Source: Falsiroseomonas sp046052145 (GTDB lineage Bacteria > Pseudomonadota > Alphaproteobacteria > Acetobacterales > Acetobacteraceae). From it: a DNA stretch of 64,000 bases. The translations under genes and the position numbers were made by a program. The stretch is from assembly GCA_046052145.1 (NCBI GenBank), contig JBJOMW010000009.1:73216-137215 (forward strand), given 5' to 3'. Shown here piece after piece: positions 17,031-26,165 of the stretch. Positions within the stretch are counted from its first letter, which is position 1; each line of letters opens with the position of its first letter. The notes under the pieces are model-generated. The model was given only the letters and a program-made list of their open reading frames with translations. It was not told the origin of the DNA and made no database searches.

Positions 17031-17705
17031 ATGCTGCAGGCCGTTCGTCTTTCCGCCCTCTTCATTCTCCTCCTGCTCGGTGGCCTCTGGGCCTGGGCCT
17101 GGCTCGGCCGTGACGCCGGGGAGAGCCTGGGCGAATCCTTCGCGCGGCGCGCGGCCAGCCTGCTTGGCCATGAAGCGGTGGCTCCCTCCGCGGGCGGCGT
17201 GCAATTGCCGCAGGGCGTGGTGCTCGGTGGGCCCTTCAGCCTCGTGGACCACACCGGCCGCGCCGTCACGGAAGCCGATTTCGCCGGGCGCTTCCTGCTG
17301 GTCTATTTCGGCTTCACCTACTGCCCGGATGTCTGCCCGACGGAGCTTGGCACCATCGCCGCGGCGCTCGATGCGCTGGAGGAGCAGGGCGCGCGCGTCA
17401 CCCCGGTGCTGATCACCGTGGACCCCGAGCGCGACACGCCTGAGGCCCTGGCCGACTACGTCTCTCGCTTCCATCCCCGCATGGTCGGCCTCACCGGCAC
17501 CCCGCAGCAGATCGCCGCTGTCGCGCGCGCCTATCGCGTTTTCTACGCCAAGGTGAGCCGGCCTGAGATGACGCAGTATCTGGTGGATCATTCCTCCTTC
17601 ATCTACCTGGTCGGGCCCGATGCCCGCGTGCGCGCCCTGTTCCGCCCTGAAATGGCGCCCGAGGCGATCGCCCAGGCCGTTCGCGGGCAGCTGCGCGGCG
17701 GTTGA
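17031..17705 (+). CDS. SCO family copper chaperone (SCO1/SenC)
   Basis: 224-residue membrane-anchored thioredoxin-fold protein that delivers copper to, or reduces, the CuA site of cytochrome oxidase. An N-terminal span (LSALFILLLLGGLWAWAWL) is followed by the periplasmic domain. The copper ligands are present: Cys98 and Cys102 in TYCPDVCPTE and His187 in LVDHSSF. ITVDPERDTPE is the usual SCO loop. It is a single gene downstream of the nrd operon stem-loop, and no oxidase genes are in the window. Confidence 0.93.
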   Translation: MLQAVRLSALFILLLLGGLWAWAWLGRDAGESLGESFARRAASLLGHEAVAPSAGGVQLPQGVVLGGPFSLVDHTGRAVTEADFAGRFLLVYFGFTYCPDVCPTELGTIAAALDALEEQGARVTPVLITVDPERDTPEALADYVSRFHPRMVGLTGTPQQIAAVARAYRVFYAKVSRPEMTQYLVDHSSFIYLVGPDARVRALFRPEMAPEAIAQAVRGQLRGG

Positions 17706-17741
17706 GTCGCGCGGGCGGGGAACGATCCCGCCAGTCTGGCA

Positions 17742-17770
17742 TTGACAAAATATTAACCGCGTCGTCCGAC
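17742..17770 (+). promoter_or_regulatory. AT-rich patch with a -35-like TTGACA
   Basis: TTGACA at 17742-17747 begins an AT-rich stretch (AAATATTAAC) that is unusual in this GC-rich sequence, upstream of the hypothetical gene at 17905. At 17-base spacing the -10 position reads TCCGAC, a poor match, so only the -35 side is convincing. Confidence 0.3.
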
Positions 17771-17904
17771 TGTGTTTCGCGGTCTGGTTGTGCTTTGGGC
17801 GATTCCGGGCCGTCCGGCGGGACGATATGCGGCGCGCCGGGACGACGATGATTAGCCGCGACCGGCACGTCGCCGGGAATGGCCTCGAGGGAGCCGAGTT
17901 GGCG

Positions 17905-18189
17905 ATGGCCGAAGAGGAACGCGACCTGCAGGGACGTGACGCGGCGCGTCCGGCCGGGGGGTATACGCGGCACACGCGCCGGCTGTCCGACAAGATCCTC
18001 ATCGCCTTCCATCACGCCTGCGACCAGGGCGATTTCGAAGTGGCCGACGACTTGCTGCGCATCCTCGAAAAGATGCTGACGCGCCGCCCCGTGCCGGCCG
18101 ACATCAACCGGCGGAAGAACATGGAGAGCCTGGTCGCCGCGCATGAGCGGCTGTGGCTGCTGCGGCACCCGGAGGCGCATCAGGGCTGA
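17905..18189 (+). CDS. Conserved hypothetical, small helical protein
   Basis: About 94 residues from the ATG at 17905, which has a GAGGGAG site upstream; ATGs at 17848 and 17827 are alternatives that would lengthen the N-terminus. The core LSDKILIAFHHACDQGDFEVADDLLRI, then LTRRPVPADINRRKNMESLVAAHERLW, is helical and resembles uncharacterised proteins that I associate with Rhodospirillales/Acetobacteraceae. The QGDFEVADDLLRILE helix has a repeat-like (TPR-like) look, but a single unit only. No function can be assigned. Confidence 0.6.
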   Translation: MAEEERDLQGRDAARPAGGYTRHTRRLSDKILIAFHHACDQGDFEVADDLLRILEKMLTRRPVPADINRRKNMESLVAAHERLWLLRHPEAHQG

Positions 18190-18247
18190 GCCCCAATCCG
18201 ACGGGCTCGACCTGCCACGCGCGCAGCGCCGCTCCGGGACTGGGGCG

Positions 18248-18985
18248 TCAGCTTTCCAGTGCCGCGCCGTCGCGTAGGATCGTCTGGGCGATCGGTGTCG
18301 CGCCATCGTCGTCGTGCAGCACCAGCCCCGGCAGGACACGGCCCGGCCCTTTGCCACCGCGGCGCGCCGCCAGCAGTACCCGCTTCGCCGCCACACCCTG
18401 ACGCGGCCAGAGCGGCAGCAGCGCCGGGCTGCCGAATCCGGCGCTGGCCAGCGCTACGAACCCGTCGGCGAAACGCGCAGCTGGCAGGATCAGCCTTGCC
18501 CCTCCGCCATGGCTGAGCGCCGCGGCAAGGCAGCCCGCCCATGCGTCGAGCCCGGCCGTATCGGCATGTGTCGCGGCTCGGCGCAAATCGGTCGGTGGCG
18601 CCGTGCCATCGGCCCAGAAGGGCGGGTTGGCGAAGCCCTGCGCGCAGCGCGGCAGGGCGCGGCGCAGCGCCGGATCGGCGACATCACCTTCGAGGATCGT
18701 GACGCGGTCCGCCAGGCCGTTCAGCGCGGCATTCTCGCGCGCGAGCGCGGCGAGCGTCGGTTCGCGTTCCACCGCCACCACCTCGATCCCCGGCACGCGT
18801 GCCGCAAGGCAGAGGAAGGCGGCCCCCGTGCCGCAGCCGAGCTCCAGCACGCGATCGCCCGGCTTGGCCGGCACCGCGGCGGCGAGCAGCACCGCATCAT
18901 GCCCCGCCCGGAGCCCGCCGGCCGGCTGCAGCAGCCGCACGCGGCCGCCAAGAAGCCGGTCCTCGGTGATCTCCGGCGTCAGCAC
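18248..18985 (-). CDS. tRNA1(Val) (adenine-N6)-methyltransferase-like protein (TrmN6 type)
   Basis: 245-residue SAM-dependent methyltransferase. Opening TEDRLLGGRVRLLQPAGGLRAGHDAV is the pattern of TrmN6/YfiC proteins. The SAM motif is VLELGCGTGAAFLCLA, and the catalytic NPPF motif is in GFANPPFWADG, as expected for N6-adenine methylation. The GTG start at 18985 overlaps the end of the upstream DUF2007 gene by 7 bases, so they are coupled. Open frame continues far upstream in this phase, but it runs antisense to the prenyl synthase and is not coding. Divergent from the polyprenyl synthase gene, an arrangement usual in alphaproteobacteria. Confidence 0.85.
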   Translation of the reverse strand: MLTPEITEDRLLGGRVRLLQPAGGLRAGHDAVLLAAAVPAKPGDRVLELGCGTGAAFLCLAARVPGIEVVAVEREPTLAALARENAALNGLADRVTILEGDVADPALRRALPRCAQGFANPPFWADGTAPPTDLRRAATHADTAGLDAWAGCLAAALSHGGGARLILPAARFADGFVALASAGFGSPALLPLWPRQGVAAKRVLLAARRGGKGPGRVLPGLVLHDDDGATPIAQTILRDGAALES

Positions 18986-19197
18986 AGCCCCTCCGTCTCG
19001 CCCGCATCGCGCAGCAGGCGCAGCGCCTGGGCGGCTTCTTCTTCTGCCACGGCCAGCCGGCGTGGGAAGATTGGCAGGCCGCCAGTGATGGCATGCATCT
19101 CGGTATCCAGCACGATCGGATCGAGCCCGGCATCGCGCAGTAGCGCCAGCAGGAAGCTCAGTCGCACCGGATCGGAGGTCGCGAGCAGCACACGCAT
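18979..19197 (-). CDS. DUF2007 (putative signal-transducing) protein
   Basis: 72-residue protein of the DUF2007 type, a PII-like small fold: MRVLLATSDPVRLSFLLALL, then DAGLDPIVLDTEMHAITGG, and VAEEEAAQALRLLRDAGE, where the last part is the typical alpha helix with acidic residues. The start is at 19197; a second ATG 24 bases upstream adds MGWDRGPA. It overlaps the methyltransferase gene by 7 bases. The role is unknown; family members are small regulators of uncertain ligand. Confidence 0.75.
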   Translation of the reverse strand: MRVLLATSDPVRLSFLLALLRDAGLDPIVLDTEMHAITGGLPIFPRRLAVAEEEAAQALRLLRDAGETEGLC

Positions 19198-19321
19198 TGC
19201 AGGCCCCCGATCCCACCCCATCTCCGTCGGGCGCGGCGTATGCCCCCAGCGCTTGCCCCCAGCGCTTGCTCCCCCTGGGGGCGGAAGCTAGGTTGCCGCC
19301 CCCGATTACGAGGTCAAGAGC

Positions 19322-20362
19322 GTGGATCTGCCCGTCCAGCCGAGCGTCGAGACGCCGATTGCCGCGCCCGACGCGCTGCGTGGCGAAGACGCGCTGACGG
19401 CGCTGACGGCGCTGGTGAAGGACGACCTCGAAGCCTGCAACCGCCTGATCGTCGAGCGGATGCAGAGCCCGGTCGCGTTGATCCCGCAGCTGGCCGCGCA
19501 TATCGTCGCTGCCGGCGGCAAGCGGCTGCGGCCGCTGCTGACGCTGGCGGCCGCGCGCATGGCCGGCTATCGCGGCATGCGCCATGTGGGTCTCGCCGCC
19601 TGCGTCGAGTTCATCCACACCGCGACGCTGCTGCATGACGATGTGGTGGATGAAAGCGCGCTGCGCCGCGGCCAGGCCAGTGCGAATGCGTTGTTCGGCA
19701 ACAAGCCGTCGGTGCTTGTCGGCGACTTCCTCTTCTCCCGCGCCTTCCAGGTGATGGTCGCGGATGGCAGCCTCGAAGTGCTGCGCATCCTGTCGGAAGC
19801 CTCCGCCACCATTGCGGAAGGCGAGGTGCTGCAGCTGGTCATCCAGAACGACACCTCCTCGACCGAGGAGCAGTATCTGGCGGTGATCGAGGGCAAGACG
19901 GCCGCGCTGTTCGCCGCCGCGACGGAAGTGGGCGCGGTGGTCGCCAGCTGCGATGCGGCACGGCAGGCCGCGCTGCGCGCCTATGGCCACAATCTCGGCG
20001 TGGCGTTCCAGCTGGTGGATGACGCGCTCGACTACTCGGCCGAGCAGGAACGGCTTGGCAAGACCGTCGGCGACGACTTCCGGGAGGGCAAGATCACCCT
20101 GCCCGTCCTGCTGGCCTTCGCCCGTGGCGACGAGGCGGAGCGCACCTTCTGGCGCCGCACCATCGAGGATCGCGACCAGGCCGATGCCGACCTGACGCAG
20201 GCCATCGCGCTGATGGAACAGCATCGCGCCTTCGCCGATACGGTGGCGCGCGCCCGCGATTACGGCGCGAAGGCGCTGGCCGCGCTCGATGCGTTCGGGG
20301 ACAGTGCCGAGAAGCGCGCGCTGGCCGGCATCGTGGAGTTCTGCATCAGCCGGGCGCGGTAG
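19322..20362 (+). CDS. Polyprenyl diphosphate synthase (long-chain, IspB-like)
   Basis: 346-residue trans-prenyltransferase that condenses isopentenyl diphosphate onto allylic diphosphates for the ubiquinone side chain. The first aspartate-rich motif is in TATLLHDDVVDES, the second in FQLVDDALDYSAEQ, and GGKRLRPLLTLAAAR and FLFSRAFQVMV are usual for IspB-type enzymes. Start is a GTG with GAGGTC upstream. Chain length (octa/deca) cannot be read reliably. It ends overlapping the convergent DUF4406-like gene by 17 bases. Confidence 0.9.
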   Translation: MDLPVQPSVETPIAAPDALRGEDALTALTALVKDDLEACNRLIVERMQSPVALIPQLAAHIVAAGGKRLRPLLTLAAARMAGYRGMRHVGLAACVEFIHTATLLHDDVVDESALRRGQASANALFGNKPSVLVGDFLFSRAFQVMVADGSLEVLRILSEASATIAEGEVLQLVIQNDTSSTEEQYLAVIEGKTAALFAAATEVGAVVASCDAARQAALRAYGHNLGVAFQLVDDALDYSAEQERLGKTVGDDFREGKITLPVLLAFARGDEAERTFWRRTIEDRDQADADLTQAIALMEQHRAFADTVARARDYGAKALAALDAFGDSAEKRALAGIVEFCISRAR

Positions 20363-20717
20363 GCGCTGGTATCTCGCCCAGCCTTCGCCAGACAGGCTTT
20401 CCGCTACCGACAAAGATCGAGACCATAAAGTCGGCGCCCGCCGAGGGGCCGCCGATGCGCAGGCACCCGTCGCAGCGCCGTGCGACCTTCTCTGCGACGG
20501 GATGGAAGATCGAATCCCACACCGCGTCGCCGCGCTCCTTGGAACCGGCGCTCGCGATCAGGGGAAGCGCGAACCACTCGCCAAGCACCGGCAGGTGGCC
20601 CGCCTGCCACAGGGCCAGTGCGGCTTCTTCCATCGCATGCACATTGGCTGCGATCTTCGCCGGGTCGTCGCCGGTCCCCGAACGGTAGGGCCCGGCAACA
20701 AGGATCATCAACGACAC
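20346..20717 (-). CDS. DUF4406 / nucleoside-2-deoxyribosyltransferase-like protein
   Basis: 123 residues. MILVAGPYRSGTGDDPAKI fits the N-terminal AGP(Y/F) element of the deoxyribosyltransferase-like DUF4406 group, and GAVWDSIFHPVAEKVARRCDG with GPSAGADFMVSIFVGSGKPVW matches the later acidic/aromatic part. Whether it is an active N-glycosidase is not clear. It lies 3 bases after the aminotransferase gene on the same strand and overlaps the end of the opposing prenyl synthase. Confidence 0.65.
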   Translation of the reverse strand: MSLMILVAGPYRSGTGDDPAKIAANVHAMEEAALALWQAGHLPVLGEWFALPLIASAGSKERGDAVWDSIFHPVAEKVARRCDGCLRIGGPSAGADFMVSIFVGSGKPVWRRLGEIPAPTAPG

Positions 20718-20719
20718 GC

Positions 20720-22117
20720 TCAGACCACAGCGATGCTCTCGCGCCGCAGCTGCACGGTCAGCGCGTCGAGTGCGCGGCCCGTCCGCTCCACCATCGCGTC
20801 GATCTCGGCTTCCGTCATGATCAGCGGGGGCGAGAAGGCGATGGTGTCGTTTGCCAGGCCGCGCAGGATCACGCCCTCCGCCTCACCCAGCTTGGTCAGC
20901 CGCGCGCCGAGCTTCAGCGATGGGTCGAAGTTCTTGTGGGTGGCCTTGTCGGCCACCAGCTCGATCGCGCCGACCATGCCGATGCCGCGCACCTCGCCGA
21001 CCAGCGGGTGGTCCGCGAAGCGCTCGCGCAGCTTCTTCTGCATGTGCGGGCCGGTCTTCCGCACATGGCCGACGATGTCCATCTCGTCATAGATCTTCAG
21101 CGTCTCCAGCGCGACCGCGGCGGCGACCGGGTGGCCGGAATAGGTGAAGCCATGGCCCCAGGTGCCGATGGTCTGGCTGCCATCGGCCAGCGCCTGGAAG
21201 ACGCGGTCGTTGATGATGATCGCGGAGATCGGCAGGAAGGAGGCCGAGAGCGCCTTCGCGCAGGTGATGATGTCCGGCGTGATGGAATAGGTCTGGCAGC
21301 CCCAGTAATTGCCGGTGCGCCCGAAGCCGCAGATCACCTCATCGGCCACGAACATCACGTCGTACTTCCGCAGCACCGCCTGGATCTTCTCGAAATAGGT
21401 CGCCGGCGGGATCATCACGCCGCCCGCGCCCATCGCCGGTTCGGCGAAGAAGGCGGCCACCGTCTCCGGCCCCTCGCGCAGGATCACCTGCTCCAGTTCT
21501 TCCGCCAGCCGCGTCGCGAAATCCTCCTCGGATTCGCCCGCATGGGCGCCGTGGTAGTGGTGCGGCGTCGAGACATGGATGAAGCGATCCGACAGCGGCA
21601 GATCGAACATCTTGTGGTTCGCCGGCAGACCGGTGAGCGACCCGCTGGCGATGGTGATCCCGTGATAGGCCTTGAGCCGGCTGATGATCTTCTTCTTCTC
21701 CGGCCGGCCGAGCGCGTTGTTCACGTACCAGACCATCTTGATGGCCGTGTCGTTCGCCTCGGACCCTGAATTCGCGTAGAACACCTTGCTCATCGGGCAG
21801 GGGGCGCGCTCGATCAGCATCTCGCTGAGGTCGATCAGCGGCTCGTGCGATTTGGCGGTGAAGGCGTGGTAGAAGGGCAGCTTCAGCATCTGCTGATGCG
21901 CGGCTTCCGCCAGGCGCTTGTTGTCGAAGCCGAGCGAGGCGCACCACAGCCCGGCGACGGCCTCGATGTAGTCCTTGCCCTGGTCGTCGAAGACGCGCAC
22001 GCCCTCGCCGCGGGTGATCACCAGCGGGCCGTTCTTCGCATGCGCCCGATGGTCCGTGTAGGGATGCAGGACATTGGCGATGTCGCGCATCGCGTTCGAA
22101 TTGCGGGGCGGGGTCAT
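20720..22117 (-). CDS. Class III aminotransferase (omega-amino acid:pyruvate type)
   Basis: 465-residue PLP enzyme of fold type I. The cofactor region FYANSGSEANDTAIK, the pocket AYHGITIASGSLTG, the VADEVICGFGRTGNYWG segment with the Asp that contacts the pyridine nitrogen, and CAKALSASFLPISA with the Schiff-base lysine are all present. Family members transaminate beta-alanine, GABA, polyamines or similar omega-amines to pyruvate. The ATG at 22117 is preceded by GAGGAAGAG. It is followed three bases on by the DUF4406-like gene and is divergent from the BisC-like gene. Confidence 0.92.
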   Translation of the reverse strand: MTPPRNSNAMRDIANVLHPYTDHRAHAKNGPLVITRGEGVRVFDDQGKDYIEAVAGLWCASLGFDNKRLAEAAHQQMLKLPFYHAFTAKSHEPLIDLSEMLIERAPCPMSKVFYANSGSEANDTAIKMVWYVNNALGRPEKKKIISRLKAYHGITIASGSLTGLPANHKMFDLPLSDRFIHVSTPHHYHGAHAGESEEDFATRLAEELEQVILREGPETVAAFFAEPAMGAGGVMIPPATYFEKIQAVLRKYDVMFVADEVICGFGRTGNYWGCQTYSITPDIITCAKALSASFLPISAIIINDRVFQALADGSQTIGTWGHGFTYSGHPVAAAVALETLKIYDEMDIVGHVRKTGPHMQKKLRERFADHPLVGEVRGIGMVGAIELVADKATHKNFDPSLKLGARLTKLGEAEGVILRGLANDTIAFSPPLIMTEAEIDAMVERTGRALDALTVQLRRESIAVV

Positions 22118-22254
22118 GCTGGCTCTTCCTCGGCGGCTCCTCAGGGGATGCTAGAACGCTCCGTGCCCGCCGTCATCCGCCCTGACGGCACGGCACGCCC
22201 CTCGGTTGCGGGCGGGCCTAACGAAGGCCAGATTGGCGGCGGAGGAAGACCCCG

Positions 22255-24561
22255 ATGACCGAGATCAAGCCGCATGGCTCCCATTTCGGCGCCTTCGAGG
22301 CGGTGGTCGAAGGCGGCCGGCTGGTCGCCGCGCGACCCTTCGCCCGAGACCCCTTCCCGGGCTCGCTGCTGGAGAGCATCCCCGATGCGGTGCACAGCAC
22401 CGCGCGCGTGGACCGGCCCTATGTCCGCGAAGGCTGGCTCAAGGGCGGGCGCCGCGGCAGCGCTCGGGGCGGCGATGCCTTCGTCCCCGTCTCCTGGGAC
22501 CAGGCGATCCGGCTGGTGGCGGAGGAAACCGCGCGGGTGCGCGCGGAGCACGGCCACGCCTCGATCCTCGGCGGGTCCTATGGCTGGTCCTCGGCCGGGC
22601 GGTATCACCACGCGCGCACGCAGCTGCATCGCTTCCTCGGCCTCGGCGGCGGCTTCACGGCGCAGGTGACGAATTACTCCTACGGCGCCGGCATGACGCT
22701 GATGCCGCATATCCTCGGCACCAATGAGGTGATCCAGGGCCCGGTGACCGATTGGGCGGCGATCCGGCAGAACGCGAAGCTCATGCTCTGCTTCGGCGGC
22801 CTGCCGCTGAAGAATGGCCTCGTCACCTCGGGCGGCGCGGGCGCGCATGAATATGTGCCGCTGATGAAGGCGGCCGCCGAGGCGGGGCTACGCTTCGTCA
22901 ACATCTCTCCCTTCCGCGGCGACGTCGCCGATTTCATGGGCGCGGAGTGGATCCCGATCCGCCCCAACTCCGATGCCGCGATGATCCTGGCCATGGCGCA
23001 AGTGATCCTGGACGCGGGGAAGGAAGACCGCGACTTCCTCGCCCGCTGCGCCACCGGCTTCGACCGCTTCGCGCCTTATGTGCGCGGCGAGACGGATGGC
23101 GTGCCGAAGACCCCCGAATGGGCGGAGGCGCTGACCGATGTGCCCGCCGCCACCATCCGCCGCTTGGCGCTGGAAGCGGCCGGCAACCCCACCATGCTCA
23201 CCGCCACCTGGTCCATCCAGCGCGCCGAGCATGGCGAGCAGCCCTGGTGGGCGCTGGTGGCGCTGGCCGCCATGCTCGGCACCATCGGCAAGCCGGGGCA
23301 GGGGGTCGCCTTCGGCTATGGCTCGATGAACGGCATGGGCACGCCGCGGGTCGAGGTGCCGAGCGTCGGCGGTGTTTCGGTGAAGAACCCCTGCGGCGCC
23401 TATATCCCCGTCAGCCGCATCACTGAGCTGCTGGAACGCCCTGGCGAGATCCTGCAGTACAATGGTCGCGATCTGCGCCTGCCCGACACCCGCATGATCT
23501 GGTGGGCTGGCGGCAATCCCTTCCATCACCATCAGGATCTCGGCCGGCTGCTGCGTGGCTGGAACCGGGCGGACACCATCGTGGTGTCGGAGCCCTGGTG
23601 GACTTCGGTCGCGCGCCACGCCGACATCGTGTTGCCCGCGACGACGACGCTCGAGCGCAACGACATCGCCAGCGGATCGCGCGATCGCTTCGTGCGCGCC
23701 ATGCACCAGGCGATCGCCCCGGTCGCGCAGGCGCGCAACGACGCCGACATCTTCGCCGACCTTGCCGATGCGCTGGGCTATCGCGCCGCCTTCACCGAGC
23801 AGCGCGACGAGATGGCCTGGCTGCAGCATCTGTATGGCCGCTGGCGCCGCGCCTGCGCCGTGCAGGAGATCGAGGTGCCCGACTTTGCCACCTTCTGGGC
23901 GCAGGGCTTCGCCGAGGTGCCCGCCCCGCGCGAGCCCTTCACCCAATTTGCCGAGTTCCGCGCGGACCCGGCAGCGCATCCGCTGAACACGCCCTCGGGC
24001 AAGGTCGAGATCTTCTCCGAAACCATCGCCTCCTTCGGCTATGAGGAGACGCCCGGCCACCCGGTCTGGCGCGAGCCGACGGAATGGCTCGGCGCCGATC
24101 TCGCGCGCCGCTTTCCGCTGCACCTTTTGTCCTTCCAGCCGGCGACACGGCTCCACGGCCAGCTCGATGTCGGGCGCGTCGCGGCGGCGGCGCGCATCGC
24201 GGGGCGGGAGCCGATCCTGATGCACCCCGAAGATGCCGCGCGGCGCGGCCTCTCGGACGGGCAGGTGGTGCGCGTTTTCAACGAACGCGGCGTCGTCGCT
24301 GCGGGCCTTCGTGTGACGGAGGAGATCCGCCCAGGCGTCGTCGCCATGGCGACCGGCGCGTGGTGGAACCCCGCGCGCGCCGGCGCGACCGACGCGCCCT
24401 GCCTGCATGGCAACGCCAATGTGCTGACGCAGGATGTGCCGACCTCGCGCCTCGGTCAGGGCTCCGCGGCGCAATCCTGCCTGGTTGAGATCGAGCCCTG
24501 GCCCGGCGAGGCGCCGCCCATCACCGTGCACGCCCCGCCGCCGGTCGCGGAGGCCGGATGA
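22255..24561 (+). CDS. Molybdopterin oxidoreductase, BisC/TorZ-like (sulfoxide/N-oxide reductase)
   Basis: 768-residue enzyme of the DMSO reductase family, close in length to E. coli BisC (about 777). ILGGSYGWSSAGRYHHAR carries the serine that ligates molybdenum in this branch; there is no N-terminal Fe-S Cys motif, as expected for TorA/BisC/DorA. Further marks are GTNEVIQGPVTDW, WWTSVARHADIVLPATTTLE and the C-terminal MGD-binding barrel. There is no twin-arginine signal, so it is cytoplasmic like BisC, acting on biotin sulfoxide or methionine sulfoxide. Clear GGAGGAAG precedes the ATG. The stop overlaps the next gene (ATGA). Confidence 0.9.
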   Translation: MTEIKPHGSHFGAFEAVVEGGRLVAARPFARDPFPGSLLESIPDAVHSTARVDRPYVREGWLKGGRRGSARGGDAFVPVSWDQAIRLVAEETARVRAEHGHASILGGSYGWSSAGRYHHARTQLHRFLGLGGGFTAQVTNYSYGAGMTLMPHILGTNEVIQGPVTDWAAIRQNAKLMLCFGGLPLKNGLVTSGGAGAHEYVPLMKAAAEAGLRFVNISPFRGDVADFMGAEWIPIRPNSDAAMILAMAQVILDAGKEDRDFLARCATGFDRFAPYVRGETDGVPKTPEWAEALTDVPAATIRRLALEAAGNPTMLTATWSIQRAEHGEQPWWALVALAAMLGTIGKPGQGVAFGYGSMNGMGTPRVEVPSVGGVSVKNPCGAYIPVSRITELLERPGEILQYNGRDLRLPDTRMIWWAGGNPFHHHQDLGRLLRGWNRADTIVVSEPWWTSVARHADIVLPATTTLERNDIASGSRDRFVRAMHQAIAPVAQARNDADIFADLADALGYRAAFTEQRDEMAWLQHLYGRWRRACAVQEIEVPDFATFWAQGFAEVPAPREPFTQFAEFRADPAAHPLNTPSGKVEIFSETIASFGYEETPGHPVWREPTEWLGADLARRFPLHLLSFQPATRLHGQLDVGRVAAAARIAGREPILMHPEDAARRGLSDGQVVRVFNERGVVAAGLRVTEEIRPGVVAMATGAWWNPARAGATDAPCLHGNANVLTQDVPTSRLGQGSAAQSCLVEIEPWPGEAPPITVHAPPPVAEAG

Positions 24562-26156
24562 TCGCCCGCCGCGGCCTGCTTGCGGGTGTCGCGGCGTTCT
24601 CCGCCGCGCCGGCGGCCGCGCAATTGCCGCCCCCGGTGCCGCGCGCTGGATCGGCACCTGCGCCTGCGCCGGCGACACCCGGACCGCTCGCGGTGCGGCC
24701 CGATGATTGGGTGGCGCCAGGCCATGCGCGGCAATTGCTGATCCGCTGGGGCGATCGCGTCAGCTTCGACGCGCCCGCCTGGGACCCACGCAACCCGACC
24801 GCAGAGGCCGCGGCCGCGCAGTTTGGCTGGGACGGACGCCTCGCGGGCCTCGCCGTGCCGCCGCTGGCCACCGATGGCATTCCGCGCCTGGTGCTCGCTG
24901 TCGTGCATCCGCATGTGGACCCAGCCATGGCCTGGCCGGGGGGACGCGACCGGCCCGAGGTCGCCGCCGCCATGCAGGGTGCCTCGCTGCTCAACCTTGA
25001 GCGGACCTCCTCTGGCTGGGTCGTGGTGGATGGCGGCTTTCAGAGCCGGCGGCTGGGCGCCGACACCGTCTGCCGCTGGACCGGCCCGGCCGCTTCCGCG
25101 CCGGCCGTGCAGGGCGTGCTGGGGCCGGAGGGCGGCACGGCCACCCCCTGGGGCAGCCTGCTGCTGGCCGAGGGCGATCCGGCCAGCTGGCTCGCGCGAC
25201 TCGCACCGCATGACCTGCGTTGGAGCGATGCACGCCGCTGGGGCTGGGTGGTCGAGCTCGATCCCTTCGACCCGCAGAGCGTGCCGGCCAAGCGCAGCGC
25301 GCTCGGCCGCATCGGCGCGGTCGCGCTGGCTGCTGGCGTGACGGCGGATGGGCACGCGGCGGTGTTCATGGCCGATGGGCGCGCCATGGGCTTCCTCTAC
25401 CGCTTCCTCTCGGCGCGGCCGGCGACGGAGCCGGATGCACTCGATGCCGGCACGCTTTATGTCGCGCAGGCCGAAGGCGAGGCGCTGCGCTGGATCGCGC
25501 TGCCCGCTTCGGCGGCCGGCGATCCTGCCGCGGCGGCCGGGCAGGCTGGGGGGACGCGCTTCGATATGCCCTCTGCCCTCGCGCTCGATCCGCGAGGTGG
25601 GCGGCTGCTGCTGGCCTGCCGTGCGGGCACTGCGCGCAGTGCCGCGGAGGCGGAGCAGCTGAACCCCCGCATGGGTCCGCATCCAGGCCATGTCATCGAA
25701 TTGCGCGGCGACCTGGCCGCGCCGCGCATGGAGGCGCGGCCGCTGTTCCTGGCCGGCGACGCCGCCGAGGGCGGGCGCTATGGCGCCGGGATGCCGCCGG
25801 CGGTGCCGCGCTATCCGGCGACGCTTGCGGTGGATGGAAACGGGCGGCTTTGGGTCGGCACGGATCGCGGCAGTCGTCCCGGCGCGGCGGATGCCGTCTT
25901 CCTCGTCCCGCTCGACGGGCCACGGCGCGGCGAGCCGCAACTGGCCTATGTCGCGCCGCGCGGCGCGGGCATCGGCGGCGCGATGACGACGCCGGAGACG
26001 GATGCGGCGCTGGTGTTGGTCCGCACACCTGGCGCCGAGCCCGGGGCGAGCTTCGATCGCCCGGCGACGCGCTGGCCGGGCTTCGAGGCCCGGACGCCGC
26101 CGCGCACATCGCTTGTGGCCTTGGCGCGGCAGGGCGGCGGCGCGGTCTTCAGCTGA
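24558..26156 (+). CDS. PhoX-like (DUF839) exported protein, degenerate active site
   Basis: 532 residues with a twin-arginine-like signal (ARRGLLAGVAAFSA) and a PhoX/DUF839 beta-propeller pattern such as WGWVVELDPFDPQSVPAKRSALGRIG. Compared with the full PhoX at 38466-40520, the conserved NNCAHGVTPWNTYLTAEEN region is here LGPEGGTATPWGSLLLAEGD: the cysteine and the acidic pair are lost, and the H-E after ALGRF is also missing. In characterised PhoX the cysteine and glutamates bind the iron-calcium cofactor, so the enzyme is probably inactive or changed. It overlaps the cytoplasmic BisC-like gene by 4 bases, suggesting co-translation. Its function is unknown. Confidence 0.8.
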   Translation: MIARRGLLAGVAAFSAAPAAAQLPPPVPRAGSAPAPAPATPGPLAVRPDDWVAPGHARQLLIRWGDRVSFDAPAWDPRNPTAEAAAAQFGWDGRLAGLAVPPLATDGIPRLVLAVVHPHVDPAMAWPGGRDRPEVAAAMQGASLLNLERTSSGWVVVDGGFQSRRLGADTVCRWTGPAASAPAVQGVLGPEGGTATPWGSLLLAEGDPASWLARLAPHDLRWSDARRWGWVVELDPFDPQSVPAKRSALGRIGAVALAAGVTADGHAAVFMADGRAMGFLYRFLSARPATEPDALDAGTLYVAQAEGEALRWIALPASAAGDPAAAAGQAGGTRFDMPSALALDPRGGRLLLACRAGTARSAAEAEQLNPRMGPHPGHVIELRGDLAAPRMEARPLFLAGDAAEGGRYGAGMPPAVPRYPATLAVDGNGRLWVGTDRGSRPGAADAVFLVPLDGPRRGEPQLAYVAPRGAGIGGAMTTPETDAALVLVRTPGAEPGASFDRPATRWPGFEARTPPRTSLVALARQGGGAVFS

Positions 26157-26165
26157 ACGGCGCCC

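Noticed and set aside
18986..20413. N-terminal extension of the TrmN6-like methyltransferase
   Set aside because: It is antisense to the prenyl synthase and the DUF2007 gene is read in another frame; the GTG at 18985 gives the family-typical start.
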